From Stenotrophomonas rhizophila (GTDB lineage: Bacteria; Pseudomonadota; Gammaproteobacteria; Xanthomonadales; Xanthomonadaceae), in NCBI RefSeq assembly GCF_007667275.1, contig NZ_VDQT01000003.1:1-64000 (forward strand): a DNA stretch of 64,000 nucleotides, in the 5' to 3' direction. A program made the translations under genes and the position numbers. This document shows, piece after piece, positions 7,972 through 17,159 of this stretch. The notes under the pieces were generated by a model. It did no database searches. It saw nothing but the letters and a program-made list of their open reading frames with translations, and was not told the DNA's origin. The stretch's first letter is position 1. Each line of letters starts with the position of its first letter.

Positions 7972-9954
7972 CTACTTCGCGTAGCGTCCGCCGCAATTGG
8001 AATCTTCGCCTGGACCGGTCTCGATGGTGGCCAGCAACGCGGCTGGCGGGGTGATCGTGCCCAACGCCACTGCAATTGCGCCGCGGATGCCCAGGGCTTT
8101 GAAATCGGGGCGGAACGAGGGGTCCTTGAAGGTGCCGCCGATGCGCAGCGGGGAGCGCAGGGCGAGGATGCTGATGTCCTTGGGGCGCGGGCGCAGCAGC
8201 AGGTCGAGTTGTTCCTGTTTGAGGTCGATGGTGCCTTCGCCCAGCAGCAGGGTGTCGGTGGTGTCGAAGGCGAGCTGCTGGGAGGTCATCAGGCCGCGCT
8301 GCACGCCGAAGTCGCCCCAGGCGCAGCGCAGGGGGATCTGTCTGTCGCCGGTGAACAGGAACTTCAGCGATTCGGCGACGTCGAGGCCGGCCAGTTCCAT
8401 GATCAGGTTGCCGATGTGGCCACGGCCCATGCCGATGGCGACGTTGCCGTCGGAGCTGCCGAGCATGGCGGCGATGGAGTTGCCGGTGCCGCTCAGGTCG
8501 ATTTCGCCGCTGATGCCGCCGGATGCCTGTTCGGCCAGCTTGGCGTCGGGGAACAGGCCGCCCAGCTGCACTTTGCGGATGCTCGCCTTGAGCTGGGTGG
8601 CGATGGTCGGTTTGCGTGCGTCCATGCGGATGGTGCTGCGGATATCGCCGCCGGCGACGCCGAAGTTGAGCGGCTCCAGGCGCAGCAGGCCGTCATCGAG
8701 CTTGAGGTGGGCGTCCATGTCGTCCAATGGCAGGGAAGGCGCGTTGATGCGTTGTGCCTTCCACTTCACGTCGGCGTCCATGGCGCGCAGTTTGGTCAGG
8801 TTGTAGGGGGTGTCGGGGAGGATCCGGGCTTTGGCGGCCAGGGCTGCGGCTTCGGCCTTCTGTTCGGCGTTGGCGGTTTCGCCTGCACCGGTCTTGGGCG
8901 GGGCGCCGATGAAGCCGGCCAGGTCGTCGAAGTCCAGGCGCTTGGAAACGAGGTCGGCTTTCAGGAAGGGGCGGTCGCGGCCTGTTTCGATCTGCGCGGT
9001 ACCGCCCAGATCGCTGTCGCCGGCCACGCCGGTGAAATTCTCGTAGCGCCAGGTATCGTTGTTGCGCTTGAGCCGGCCCTTGAGTCGGTACGGGGGCGTG
9101 GATGGAATGGCCAGGCCGATCAGGGGATAGAGGTCTTCCATGTCCTGGCCGCTGAGGGCGAAATCCAGGTCGAAGGTGCGCAGGGCGAACGGGTTGGTGA
9201 GGGTGCCGCTGGCGATGGCGCGGGTGGCGCCGGCGCGGCCGTCGAGGTGGATGCGGAACGGGTGGTCGCTGTTGGTCAGTTCCAGCGGCGATTCGGTGTT
9301 GCCGTCGAGGGTGAAGGGGTTGCCCTGCCAACGCCCTTTGCCGCTGACCAGCAGCGGCGGGGCGCTGTCGGCACTGCGCGGCTTGCCGCTGTTGAGCGAT
9401 ACGAGGATGTCGGTCCTGCCGGCGGCATCGAGGAATTTGAGCCGACCGTCGTCGACCAGCAGGCGTTGCAGGACCGGTGGATCGCCATCGCTGGGGCCGA
9501 GGAAGTCCCAGTTGCCAGGCTGGTCCTTGCCGGGGGCGGTTTCGAGCAGGAGGTCGGGACGGGTGAGGCGTATCTCGGGAATGCGGATCTGGCCGCGCAG
9601 GAGGGGCCACGCGCGCAGGTCGATTTCGGCGCGGTCGGCGCTGGCCATGCGCGGGGTCCTGGACCATTCGGCGTTGGCGAAGGTGAGGCGATCGGCACGC
9701 ACGGTAAGAGTGCGGCCGAGGTCGACATCAAGGTTGCCGCCGATATGGAATTCACGCCCGGTCTTGGCCTGGACGGCGCGTTCGACGGGGCCTTTGAACC
9801 AGTTCCAGTCCCACAGTGCGATCACCAGCAGGATCAGGGCAACCAGGAACACCAGCACCGCCAGCCAGCGCTGCCCGCGCTTGCCAGGCCGGCGCATGCG
9901 CCAGCGCGGGCGGGAGGATGGGGCGGTGGGCGCAGGATCGGTAAAGGTATTCAC
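7972..9954 (-). CDS. AsmA family protein
   Basis: AsmA-like proteins are envelope proteins with one N-terminal inner-membrane anchor and a long periplasmic beta-groove thought to carry phospholipid. This 660-residue protein has an Arg-rich cytoplasmic tail, a membrane span (WLAVLVFLVALILLVIALWD, about residues 30-49), then the AsmA N-terminal signature around RAVQAKTGREFHIGGNLDVD and LGRTLTVRADRLTFANAEW. The C-terminal AsmA repeat (GDIRSTIRMDARKPTIATQL and onward) follows. The frame starts with GTG at 9954 behind GGATGGTGGA; an in-frame ATG at residue 20 is possible. It is a single gene in its own transcription unit. Its precise substrate is unknown. Confidence 0.86.
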   Translation of the reverse strand: MNTFTDPAPTAPSSRPRWRMRRPGKRGQRWLAVLVFLVALILLVIALWDWNWFKGPVERAVQAKTGREFHIGGNLDVDLGRTLTVRADRLTFANAEWSRTPRMASADRAEIDLRAWPLLRGQIRIPEIRLTRPDLLLETAPGKDQPGNWDFLGPSDGDPPVLQRLLVDDGRLKFLDAAGRTDILVSLNSGKPRSADSAPPLLVSGKGRWQGNPFTLDGNTESPLELTNSDHPFRIHLDGRAGATRAIASGTLTNPFALRTFDLDFALSGQDMEDLYPLIGLAIPSTPPYRLKGRLKRNNDTWRYENFTGVAGDSDLGGTAQIETGRDRPFLKADLVSKRLDFDDLAGFIGAPPKTGAGETANAEQKAEAAALAAKARILPDTPYNLTKLRAMDADVKWKAQRINAPSLPLDDMDAHLKLDDGLLRLEPLNFGVAGGDIRSTIRMDARKPTIATQLKASIRKVQLGGLFPDAKLAEQASGGISGEIDLSGTGNSIAAMLGSSDGNVAIGMGRGHIGNLIMELAGLDVAESLKFLFTGDRQIPLRCAWGDFGVQRGLMTSQQLAFDTTDTLLLGEGTIDLKQEQLDLLLRPRPKDISILALRSPLRIGGTFKDPSFRPDFKALGIRGAIAVALGTITPPAALLATIETGPGEDSNCGGRYAK

Positions 9955-10105
9955 TCCACCATCCTTGCCCGTCCATCGTGCAGGTAACGCGAAGCAGACG
10001 TAACAGTCGCGTCAGCGAGGAGGTAATCCAGCACGTGCAAGCCCCCTCTTGTTAAGGGGCGCGAGGCATGCCCGGGGGCCCGATCCTGCGCAGCAGGATT
10101 GGGCA

Positions 10106-10155
10106 GTCACTTCGTAGCAGTCACAGCACCTGTGATGTGACTGCTACGAAGTGAC
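10106..10155 (-). terminator. Long inverted repeat overlapping the end of the hemolysin-III gene
   Basis: A 19-bp perfect inverted repeat (10106-10124 with 10137-10155, core TTCGTAGCAGTCAC) encloses a smaller hairpin CACAG-CAC-CTGTG (10122-10134). The TGA stop of the minus-strand gene (10121-10123) lies inside the stem, so the right arm also encodes the last residues of the protein. Confidence 0.7.
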
Positions 10156-10753
10156 AGACACTGCCGCCGATCACGAACAGGTGCCAGATGGCGTGGGAGT
10201 ACCGGATCGATTCGCGGTGGTAGAAGTAGGTGCCCAGCGTGTACGACAGGCCGCCCGCGAACAGCCAGCCCAGGGTCCAGCCGTCGATGGAGGACCACAT
10301 CGGCTTGATCGCCACCAGCACCATCCAGCCCATGGCGATGTAGATCGCGGTGGAGAGCAGCTTGAAGCGGCCGGTGAAGAACAGTTTGAAGATGACTCCG
10401 GCCAGGGCCAGGGTCCAGATCGCGATGAACATGCCCCAGCCCCACGGGCCGCGCAGGCCGATCAGGGTGAACGGGGTGTAGGTGCCGGCGATCAGCAGGT
10501 AGATCGCGCAGTGGTCGAAGACCTTCAGGCGACCCTTGGCGATCGGGTGCTGGATGGCGTGGTACAGGGTGGAGGCGGTGTAGAGCAGCAGCAGGGCGAC
10601 GCCGAACACGATGGCGCTGGCCAGCTGCCAGGCATCGCCGTAGATGGCGGCGAGGGTGATCAGTACCGCGCTGCCGGCCAGCGCAGCCACCGCGCCGAGG
10701 CCGTGGGTGAGGGCGCTGGCGATTTCTTCACGTACGGACGCAACAGAGGTCAT
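10121..10753 (-). CDS. Hemolysin III family membrane protein
   Basis: This 210-residue protein has seven predicted membrane spans and the Hly-III/PAQR signatures: EEIASALTHG near the N-terminus, LYHAIQHP after span two (TASTLYHAI), FDHCAIYLLIAGTYTPF, and the C-terminal SHAIWHLFVIGGSVCHF. The conserved His, Asp and Ser residues are those that form the metal site of PAQR-type hydrolases. It is probably an inner-membrane protein of lipid or stress homeostasis; true haemolytic function is not implied. I chose the ATG at 10753 (MTSVASVREE), which fits the family, over an upstream start at 10831. No strong ribosome binding site is visible. Confidence 0.9.
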   Translation of the reverse strand: MTSVASVREEIASALTHGLGAVAALAGSAVLITLAAIYGDAWQLASAIVFGVALLLLYTASTLYHAIQHPIAKGRLKVFDHCAIYLLIAGTYTPFTLIGLRGPWGWGMFIAIWTLALAGVIFKLFFTGRFKLLSTAIYIAMGWMVLVAIKPMWSSIDGWTLGWLFAGGLSYTLGTYFYHRESIRYSHAIWHLFVIGGSVCHFVAVTSQVL

Positions 10754-10845
10754 GGCGATGATCGAGGCACGGGGAGGGGGACCCGCTTGCGCCCTATCAT
10801 CGCCGCGATGGCGCGCGCGTGCACGCGCCATCGCGATTGCGCCGG

Positions 10846-12450
10846 TCAGCCGACCGAAATGCTGTGCGCCGCTTCGCGGGTGGCGGCGAAGCGGACGTCC
10901 GGTGCACGTTCCTGGGCCAGCTGCAGGTTGACCCGGGTCGGGGCCAGGTACACCAGGTGGCCGGCGGCATCGATGCTGAGGTTGTTGGCGTTCTTTTCGC
11001 GGAACTCCTCCAGCTTCTTTTCGTCGCTGCAGGTCACCCAGCGGGCGGTACTGACGCTGACCGGCTCGAACACCGCTTCCACGCCGTATTCGTCCTTCAG
11101 CCGGTACGCGGCGACGTCGAACTGCAGCACGCCGACCGCGCCCAGGATCAGGTCATTGCTCATCAGCGGGCGGAAGAACTGGGTCGCGCCTTCCTCGGAC
11201 AACTGGGCCAGGCCCTTCTGCAGCTGCTTCAGCTTGAGCGGGTCGCGCAGGCGGGCGCGACGGAACAGTTCCGGGGCGAAGTTGGGAATGCCGGTGAAGC
11301 TCACCGCTTCGCCTTCGGTGAAGGTGTCGCCGATGGAAATGGTGCCGTGGTTGTGGATGCCGATCACATCGCCCGGCCACGCTTCGGCGGCGATTTCACG
11401 ATCGCTGGCCATGAAGGTCAGCGCGTTGGCCAGCTTCATTTCCTTGCCGGTGCGGACGTGGAAAGTCTTCATGCCCGCAGCGAAGCGGCCCGAGCAGACC
11501 CGCATGAACGCGACCCGGTCGCGGTGCTGCGGGTCCATGTTGGCCTGGATCTTGAAGACGAAGCCGGTCAGCTTGTTCTCCTGCGGGGCGATCACCCGGC
11601 CGGTGGTCGCGCGCGGCTGCGGCGAGGGCGCATGCTCGACGAAGAAGTCCAGCAGCGGCTGCACGCCGAAGTTGTTCACGCCGGAGCCGAAGAACACCGG
11701 GGTCTGCTTGCCGGCCAGGTAGGCGTCCACGTCGAAGGCATGGCTGGCGCCCTGCACCAGTTCCAGTTCGTCGCGCAGGTCGGCCAGCATGCGCTCGCCG
11801 ATCTTCTCGGCCAGCCCGGGCGCGTCGATGGACGGGAAGATGGTGGAATCCTGGCGGGTGAAGTTGCGGCCCTGCTCGTACAGGTGCACTTCGCCCGAAA
11901 TCAGGTGGACCACGCCCTTCAGGCGCTGGCCCATGCCGATCGGCCAGGTCACCGGGGCGCACTGGATGCCGAGCACGCTCTCCACTTCATCGAGCAGGTC
12001 GATCGGCTCTTTGCCTTCGCGGTCGAGCTTGTTGATGAAGGTCATGATCGGGGTGTCGCGCAGGCGGCACACTTCCATCAACTTGATGGTGCGCTCTTCC
12101 ACGCCCTTGGCCACGTCGATGACCATCAGCGCCGAGTCGACCGCGGTCAGCACGCGGTAGGTGTCTTCGCCGAAGTCGGCGTGGCCCGGCGTGTCGAGCA
12201 GGTTGACGATCTTGCCCTCGTAAGGGAACTGCATCACCGACGAGGTGACCGAGATGCCGCGCTCCTTTTCCAGCGCCATCCAGTCCGAGGTGGCGTGGCG
12301 GGCGGCCTTGCGGCCCTTGACCGAGCCGGCCATCTGGATCGCACCGCCGAACAGCAGCAGCTTTTCGGTCAGCGTGGTCTTGCCGGCGTCAGGATGGGAA
12401 ATGATGGCGAAGGTGCGGCGGCGCGCAGCTTCGGTAGCGACTTCGGACAT
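10846..12450 (-). CDS. prfC: Peptide chain release factor 3
   Basis: RF3 is the translational GTPase that recycles RF1 and RF2 from the ribosome after peptide release. The 534-residue length is standard. GTPase motifs are complete: G1 [11 protein letters not shown]2/switch I near [14 protein letters not shown]3 DTPGHADF, and G4 NKLDRE. Domain II and the RF3-specific C-terminal domain ([15 protein letters not shown]) follow. The ATG at 12450 begins [21 protein letters not shown]. It has no close operon partner: the M23 peptidase gene upstream ends 75 bases away on the same strand, and hemolysin III follows with about 92 bases between them. Confidence 0.97.
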   Translation of the reverse strand: MSEVATEAARRRTFAIISHPDAGKTTLTEKLLLFGGAIQMAGSVKGRKAARHATSDWMALEKERGISVTSSVMQFPYEGKIVNLLDTPGHADFGEDTYRVLTAVDSALMVIDVAKGVEERTIKLMEVCRLRDTPIMTFINKLDREGKEPIDLLDEVESVLGIQCAPVTWPIGMGQRLKGVVHLISGEVHLYEQGRNFTRQDSTIFPSIDAPGLAEKIGERMLADLRDELELVQGASHAFDVDAYLAGKQTPVFFGSGVNNFGVQPLLDFFVEHAPSPQPRATTGRVIAPQENKLTGFVFKIQANMDPQHRDRVAFMRVCSGRFAAGMKTFHVRTGKEMKLANALTFMASDREIAAEAWPGDVIGIHNHGTISIGDTFTEGEAVSFTGIPNFAPELFRRARLRDPLKLKQLQKGLAQLSEEGATQFFRPLMSNDLILGAVGVLQFDVAAYRLKDEYGVEAVFEPVSVSTARWVTCSDEKKLEEFREKNANNLSIDAAGHLVYLAPTRVNLQLAQERAPDVRFAATREAAHSISVG

Positions 12451-12525
12451 GGCGGCAGGCGCCCGACCGGGGCGCTTTTCAAAGAGATAAGCCCATCAGT
12501 ATACCGGGCCGCCCGCCGGGGCGGG

Positions 12526-13413
12526 TCAGTGGCTGGCCGCGTCGCCGCCCTCGGCCTGTTCCCGGGCGAAATGCAGCTCGCCCTGAGGCGCCACGATGCG
12601 CGCCGGGATCGAGCGCAGTTGCATGCCGGCATTGGCCTGCACCACGAAGTGCAGGTGCGGGGCGGTGCTGAAGCCGGTATTGCCGGATACGCCGATGCGC
12701 TGCCCGGCCTCGACCCGCTGCCCGCTGCGCACCAGGACCCCGTTTTCGCGCAGGTGCGCGTACACGGCCATGCTGCCGTCCTCGTGCAGCACGCGGATGA
12801 AGTTGGCGCGCTCGCGGTCGCGGGCCGGGTCGCGGCCATTGCCGCTGAAGTTGCCCTGCACCTGCATGACCTTGCCGGCGCGGGCGGCCAGCACGGGGGT
12901 GCCTTCGGGCAGGGCGAAGTCCACCGCGTCGCGGTTTTCGGCGTCGTCGTGGCTGAACCGACCCTGCGGCGCCTGGGTGACCTGGAAGCGCCTGGCGTCG
13001 AACGGCAGTGCGTAGGCCACGTCCTGCGGACGGGCGCCCGGGTCGCCGGGGACGGAGTCCAGCAGCAGGTCCAGGCGCCCGCTGTCCGCCGGCAGCTGCA
13101 GGCCGGCCAACACCACGCTGGCAGAGCCCTGCAGCACGGTCTGCAGTGGCAGGCCCGGCGCCAGTGCGGCACCGGCCGGCTGCCGCAGCACGATCTGCAC
13201 CGGGCCGGCGAGGTGGTTGTCGACCCGCGCGCGCCACTGGCCGCCGGCGCGTTCCAGCTTCACCGAGGCCAGCGACGCAGTCGCCGGGCCCTGCGCAGTG
13301 TCGCCGACCGGACGTACCAGCCCCCAGCCGCCGCGCCAGTCGGTCGCGCCGAGCGGATCAGCGAACGCGAGCAGGGGGCACAACAGCAGGGCAGGCAGCA
13401 GGATCCGGCGCAT
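12526..13413 (-). CDS. Secreted M23 family metallopeptidase
   Basis: This 295-residue protein is a periplasmic peptidoglycan endopeptidase of the LytM/M23 type. A signal peptide (MRRILLPALLLCPLLAFA) is followed by a linker domain and the peptidase domain (about residues 155-275). Zinc ligands are visible: the His of FSHDDAENRDAVDFALPEG, the Asp of AVDF, and the second His of HLHFVV, with YAHL before it. All catalytic residues are present, so it should be active rather than an EnvC-type activator. I chose the ATG at 13413; an upstream in-frame start at 13458 would bury the signal peptide behind a charged extension. It precedes prfC but probably has its own promoter. Confidence 0.88.
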   Translation of the reverse strand: MRRILLPALLLCPLLAFADPLGATDWRGGWGLVRPVGDTAQGPATASLASVKLERAGGQWRARVDNHLAGPVQIVLRQPAGAALAPGLPLQTVLQGSASVVLAGLQLPADSGRLDLLLDSVPGDPGARPQDVAYALPFDARRFQVTQAPQGRFSHDDAENRDAVDFALPEGTPVLAARAGKVMQVQGNFSGNGRDPARDRERANFIRVLHEDGSMAVYAHLRENGVLVRSGQRVEAGQRIGVSGNTGFSTAPHLHFVVQANAGMQLRSIPARIVAPQGELHFAREQAEGGDAASH

Positions 13414-13509
13414 TGGCGAACTTCGGGAGGGCGGTGCGCGGACTCTACGCAAGCGCATTCATCCGGGAAAGGGGCGCGCGCGGCCACTGATGACGAAAAA
13501 CTATATCGC

Positions 13510-13533
13510 TTCATCCAGATGAAAGGATTGACA
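13510..13533 (+). promoter_or_regulatory. Putative met operon promoter with an inverted repeat
   Basis: TTGACA at 13528-13533 is a consensus -35 box placed just upstream of the riboswitch; the -10 region (about 13551-13556) is poor. TTCATC (13510-13515) and GATGAA (13518-13523) form a 6-bp inverted repeat directly before it and could be an operator. No regulator can be named from the sequence. Confidence 0.4.
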
Positions 13534-13562
13534 TGCTCGAAAAGTGCTGGCATCGTGGTTCC

Positions 13563-13678
13563 ACCATCGAGACCGGCAGAGGGACAGGCCCTTTGAAGCC
13601 GGGGCAGCCCGCAGGCGCGCAAGCGACCTGCGTAGGTGCCAAATCCTGCGGGGACCGTGGCGTCTACCGAAAGATGGT
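13563..13678 (+). ncRNA. SAM-I (S-box) riboswitch
   Basis: The leader carries the S-box core: GAGGGACAGGCCC followed by TTTGAAGCC, GGGCAGCC, and AGGTGCCAAATCCTGC. The closing stem P1 pairs ACCATC (13563-13568) with GATGGT (13673-13678). The P2, P3 and P4 order fits the family, with P3 formed around CGCAGG/CCTGCG. Directly after P1, GTTCGAA (13677-13683) can pair with TTCGAAC (13703-13709), overlapping the P1 3' strand. A second hairpin CGAGCT/AGCTCG (13711-13716, 13724-13729) is followed by TTTT (13737-13740). These give a plausible expression platform. High SAM should switch metX-metB-hom off. Confidence 0.93.
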
Positions 13679-13758
13679 TCGAACCGTGCACACCAGGTGC
13701 GCTTCGAACGCGAGCTCCGCGAAAGCTCGATGGCCGTTTTCCTCTTCGGGATACCGCC

Positions 13759-14787
13759 ATGGGTTTTGCCACCGCTGCTGTCGCCACTGTTTCCTTCGCC
13801 CCCTTGAGCGTGCCGGTCGATGCCGGCTGCACCGCCGTGCGCGGCGAGATCGCCGCGGTGCTGTCGATGCGGCATGGTGGCCCGCGGCCGATACGGCTGC
13901 GCTATGAACTGGTCGGGCGGTCGGCGGCGCCGGTGGTGGTGCTGGCCGGGGGCATTTCCGCGCACCGCCATGTCGCCGCCAACGCCGACTTCCCCGAGAA
14001 AGGCTGGGCCGAGGGCCTGGTCGCGCCAGGGCGCACGCTGGATCCTGCCGGGCGCAGGATCCTGGCGTTCGATTTCATCGGTGCCGATGGCGCGCTCGAC
14101 CTGCCGATCGACACCGCCGACCAGGCCGACGCACTGGCGCTGCTGCTGGACCACCTTGGCATTGGCCAGCTGCAGTGCTTCGTCGGATATTCGTACGGCG
14201 CGCTGGTGGGCCAGCAGTTCGCGGTGCGCCATCCGCAGCGCCTGGCGCGGCTGGTCGCGGTCAGTGGCGCACACCGCCCGCACCCCTATGCCGCCGCCTG
14301 GCGCGCGCTGCAGCGACGCGCCGTCGCCCTGGGCCAGCTGCAATGCGCCGAGCACCATGGGCTGGCGCTGGCGCGGCAGTTCGCCATGCTCAGCTACCGC
14401 ACCCCGGAAGAATTCGGCGAGCGCTTCGACGCGCCGCCGGAAGTGGTCAATGGCCGGGTCCGCGTGGCCGCCGAGGACTACCTGGACGCCGCCGGTGCGC
14501 AGTACGTCGCGCGCACGCCGGTCGAAGCCTACCTGCGCCTGTCCGAATCGATCGACCTGCACCGTGTCGACCCCGCCGCGATCGGCGTGCCGACCGTCGT
14601 GGTCGCGGTCGAAGGCGACCGCCTGGTGCCGCTGGCCGACCTGGTCGGGCTGGTCGAGGGACTGGGCCCGCGCGGCAGCCTGCGCGTGCTGCGCTCGCCG
14701 TATGGCCACGACGCCTTCCTGAAAGAAACCGATCGCATCGACGCGATCCTCGCCACCGCATTTCGTACCCCGGGAGAAAACGCATGA
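13759..14787 (+). CDS. metX: Homoserine O-acyltransferase (MetX family, probably O-succinyltransferase)
   Basis: MetX acylates homoserine, the first step committed to methionine. The 342-residue protein is an alpha/beta hydrolase fold enzyme. The nucleophile Ser lies in VGYSYGALVGQQ, the Asp in VEGDRLVPLADL and the His in YGHDAFLKETD, completing the triad. MetX is historically an acetyltransferase, but Xanthomonad members next to metB are known to use succinyl-CoA, and the neighbouring cystathionine gamma-synthase type enzyme fits that; this acyl preference is inference. The ATG at 13759 follows the SAM riboswitch by 80 bases. Its TGA overlaps the metB ATG (ATGA). Confidence 0.9.
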   Translation: MGFATAAVATVSFAPLSVPVDAGCTAVRGEIAAVLSMRHGGPRPIRLRYELVGRSAAPVVVLAGGISAHRHVAANADFPEKGWAEGLVAPGRTLDPAGRRILAFDFIGADGALDLPIDTADQADALALLLDHLGIGQLQCFVGYSYGALVGQQFAVRHPQRLARLVAVSGAHRPHPYAAAWRALQRRAVALGQLQCAEHHGLALARQFAMLSYRTPEEFGERFDAPPEVVNGRVRVAAEDYLDAAGAQYVARTPVEAYLRLSESIDLHRVDPAAIGVPTVVVAVEGDRLVPLADLVGLVEGLGPRGSLRVLRSPYGHDAFLKETDRIDAILATAFRTPGENA

Positions 14788-16028
14788 GCCAGTCCGCCGG
14801 TTCCGAACCGTCCTGTAGCCGTGTCACCGCCGCCGTGCGCGCCGGGATCGATCGCGATACCGCGTACGGTGCGGTGACCCCGCCGATCGTGCTGTCATCG
14901 AACTTCAGCTTCGATGGCTTCGGCAACAAGCGCCAGTACGACTACACGCGCAGCGGCAACCCCACCCGCGACCTGCTCGGCGAAGCGCTGGCCGAGCTGG
15001 AGGGCGGCGCCGGTGGCGTGATCACCTCCACCGGCATGGGCGCGATCAACCTGGTGCTCAACGCGCTGCTGCAGCCGGGCGATACCCTGGTGGTACCGCA
15101 CGATGCCTACGGCGGCAGTTGGCGCCTGTTCAACGCGCTGGCGAAGAAGGGCCATTTCCAGCTGGTCACCGCCGATCTGACCGATCCGCGTTCGCTGGCC
15201 GACGCGCTGGCGCAGTCGCCCACGCTGGTGCTGATCGAAACCCCGTCCAATCCGCTGCTGCGCATCACCGACCTGCGCTTCGTCATCGATGCGGCGCACC
15301 GGGCCGGTGCGAAGGTGGTGGTCGACAACACCTTCCTGTCGCCGGCGCTGCAGCAGCCGATCGCCTTCGGTGCCGACCTGGTGCTGCATTCGACCACCAA
15401 GTACATCAACGGGCACAGTGACGTGGTCGGCGGCGCGGTGGTGGCACGCGACCCGGCGTTGCATGAACAGCTGGTCTGGTGGGCCAACGCGCTGGGCCTG
15501 ACCGGGTCGCCGTTCGATGCCTTCCTGACCCTGCGCGGCCTGCGCACGCTCGGCGCGCGGCTGCGTGCGCACCAGGAAAACACCGCCGACATCGTGCAGC
15601 TGCTGGCGGCCAGCGACGCGGTGGCCCAGGTGTACTACCCGGGCCTGCCCGAGCATCCGGGGCATGCCATCGCTGCCCGCCAGCAGAGCGGCTTCGGTGC
15701 GATGCTGTCGTTCGAACTGGCCTCGTGCCCGGGCGATGACCCGCACGCGGCGGTGCGCGCCTTCGTCGACGGCCTGCGCTGTTTCACTCTGGCCGAATCG
15801 CTGGGCGGCGTGGAAAGCCTGGTTGCGCATCCGGCCACCATGACCCATGCGGCGATGACCGTCGAAGCGCGTGCGCTTGCCGGCATCAGCGAAGGGCTGC
15901 TGCGCCTGTCGGTGGGCATCGAGTCCTCCGACGACCTGGTCGCGGACCTGCAGGCCGGGCTGGAACGCGCGCAGGCGGTGATCGACCGCCAGGTGCAGCT
16001 TGCCGAACGCAAACGGGTGGATGCATGA
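14784..16028 (+). CDS. metB: Cystathionine gamma-synthase / O-succinylhomoserine (thiol)-lyase
   Basis: This 414-residue PLP enzyme belongs to the Cys/Met metabolism family and joins activated homoserine with cysteine (or sulfide) for methionine synthesis. The PLP lysine is in LHSTTKYINGHSDVVGG. Other family features are YTRSGNPTRDLLGEALAELE, the phosphate-binding STGMGAINLV, VVDNTFLSPALQQP, and the substrate-side ESLGGVESLVAHPATMTHA. It overlaps metX by four bases (ATGA) and is itself overlapped by hom in the same way, so the three are translationally coupled. The sulfur donor (cysteine or sulfide) cannot be settled from sequence. Confidence 0.94.
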   Translation: MSQSAGSEPSCSRVTAAVRAGIDRDTAYGAVTPPIVLSSNFSFDGFGNKRQYDYTRSGNPTRDLLGEALAELEGGAGGVITSTGMGAINLVLNALLQPGDTLVVPHDAYGGSWRLFNALAKKGHFQLVTADLTDPRSLADALAQSPTLVLIETPSNPLLRITDLRFVIDAAHRAGAKVVVDNTFLSPALQQPIAFGADLVLHSTTKYINGHSDVVGGAVVARDPALHEQLVWWANALGLTGSPFDAFLTLRGLRTLGARLRAHQENTADIVQLLAASDAVAQVYYPGLPEHPGHAIAARQQSGFGAMLSFELASCPGDDPHAAVRAFVDGLRCFTLAESLGGVESLVAHPATMTHAAMTVEARALAGISEGLLRLSVGIESSDDLVADLQAGLERAQAVIDRQVQLAERKRVDA

Positions 16029-17092
16029 GCGCGGTGCTTCCGTTCGCGCCGCCAGCACCACGGCGGCTGGCGTTGCTGGGGACGGGTACGGTCGGTACCG
16101 CGTTCGTGCAGCGTTACCAGTCGTTGCAGTCGCGTGGCATTGCGCTCCCGCAGTTCACGTGGCTGGCCAATTCGCGCACGGCACGGGCCTGCGAACAGCA
16201 TCCGGCGCAGGCGCTGGAACACGCCAACGATGCCGCGCGCACGGTGCCGGCGCTGCAGCCGTGGGCCGAAGCCGAAGGCCTGCAGCGCGGCGACGTGGTG
16301 GTGGACGCCACCGCCAGCGATGACGTGGCCAACTGGCACGAGCAATGGCTGGCGCGCGGCGTGCACGTGGTGACCGCCAACAAGCTGGGGCAGGGCGCGC
16401 AGCTCGCCCGCGCGCAGGCCATCGCCGGCAGCGGACTGGACGGCGGCGCACGCTACGGCGACAGCGCCACCGTCGGCGCAGGGTTGCCGCTGCTGAGCAG
16501 CCTGCGCGGTCTGGTCGCCGGCGGCGACCGCATCCATCGGGTGGAAGGCGTGCTGTCGGGATCGCTGGCCTGGCTGTTCCATCATTACGACGGCCAGCGT
16601 CCGTTTTCGGCCTGGGTGCGCGACGCGGCGGGCGCCGGCTTCACCGAGCCGGACCCGCGCGTGGACCTGTCCGGCGAGGACGTGCGCCGCAAGCTGCTGA
16701 TCCTGGCGCGCGCCAGCGGCATCGCACTGCGCGCCGACCAGGTCCAGGTGGCCTCGCTGGTCCCCGACGCGTTGGTACCGCTGCCGGTGAGCGCAGCCAT
16801 TGCGCAGTTGTCGTTGCTGGACGCGCCGCTGCAACGGCACTGGGAGCAGGCGCGCGCGCAGAACGGCTGCCTGCGCTTCATCGGTGGTTTCGACCATCAA
16901 GGCGCCACCGTTGGCCTGCGCATCGTGCCCCTGGACCACCCGTTGGCCGGCGGCGCGCAGACCGACAACCGCGTGGCGATCCACAGCGACCGCTACAGCG
17001 CCCAGCCCTTGCTGATCCAGGGCCCGGGAGCGGGCGCCGACATCACCGCCGCAGCGTTGCTCGACGACGTGCTGTCCATCACCCGCGCGTAG
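16025..17092 (+). CDS. hom: Homoserine dehydrogenase, short form
   Basis: Homoserine dehydrogenase reduces aspartate semialdehyde to homoserine with NAD(P)H, supplying the metX substrate. The 355-residue protein has the Rossmann motif LALLGTGTVGTAFVQRY, VVDATASDDVANW, VTANKLGQG, and the catalytic region VEGVLSGSLAWLFHHY with FTEPDPRVDLSGEDVRRKLL. It corresponds to the dehydrogenase part of E. coli ThrA/MetL without the aspartokinase part, and it lacks a C-terminal ACT domain, so amino-acid feedback control is probably absent. Its ATG overlaps the metB stop. The TAG stop (17090-17092) is part of a GTAG repeat head. Confidence 0.93.
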   Translation: MSAVLPFAPPAPRRLALLGTGTVGTAFVQRYQSLQSRGIALPQFTWLANSRTARACEQHPAQALEHANDAARTVPALQPWAEAEGLQRGDVVVDATASDDVANWHEQWLARGVHVVTANKLGQGAQLARAQAIAGSGLDGGARYGDSATVGAGLPLLSSLRGLVAGGDRIHRVEGVLSGSLAWLFHHYDGQRPFSAWVRDAAGAGFTEPDPRVDLSGEDVRRKLLILARASGIALRADQVQVASLVPDALVPLPVSAAIAQLSLLDAPLQRHWEQARAQNGCLRFIGGFDHQGATVGLRIVPLDHPLAGGAQTDNRVAIHSDRYSAQPLLIQGPGAGADITAAALLDDVLSITRA

Positions 17093-17155
17093 AGCCACGC
17101 ACTGCGTGGCTTCGCGGTCCTGAACGAAGAGCAGCCACGCAGGGCGTGGCTCTAC
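17089..17155 (+). repeat. Dimeric SMAG-like repeat overlapping the hom stop codon
   Basis: GTAGAGCCACGCACTGCGTGGC at 17089-17110 forms one hairpin, and GCCACGCAGGGCGTGGCTCTAC at 17134-17155 is a second one in the opposite orientation. The outer ends also pair. The element lies between convergent hom and the alpha/beta hydrolase gene and probably stops transcription from both sides. Confidence 0.8.
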
Positions 17156-17159
17156 GACA

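Larger units (their letters stand above)
13414..13758. other. Divergent regulatory region with the met-operon leader
   Basis: These 345 bases separate the minus-strand M23 peptidase gene and plus-strand metX. They hold a near-perfect -35 box, an inverted repeat and the SAM riboswitch, described below. Small open frames here overlap the riboswitch and are not genes. Confidence 0.7.
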
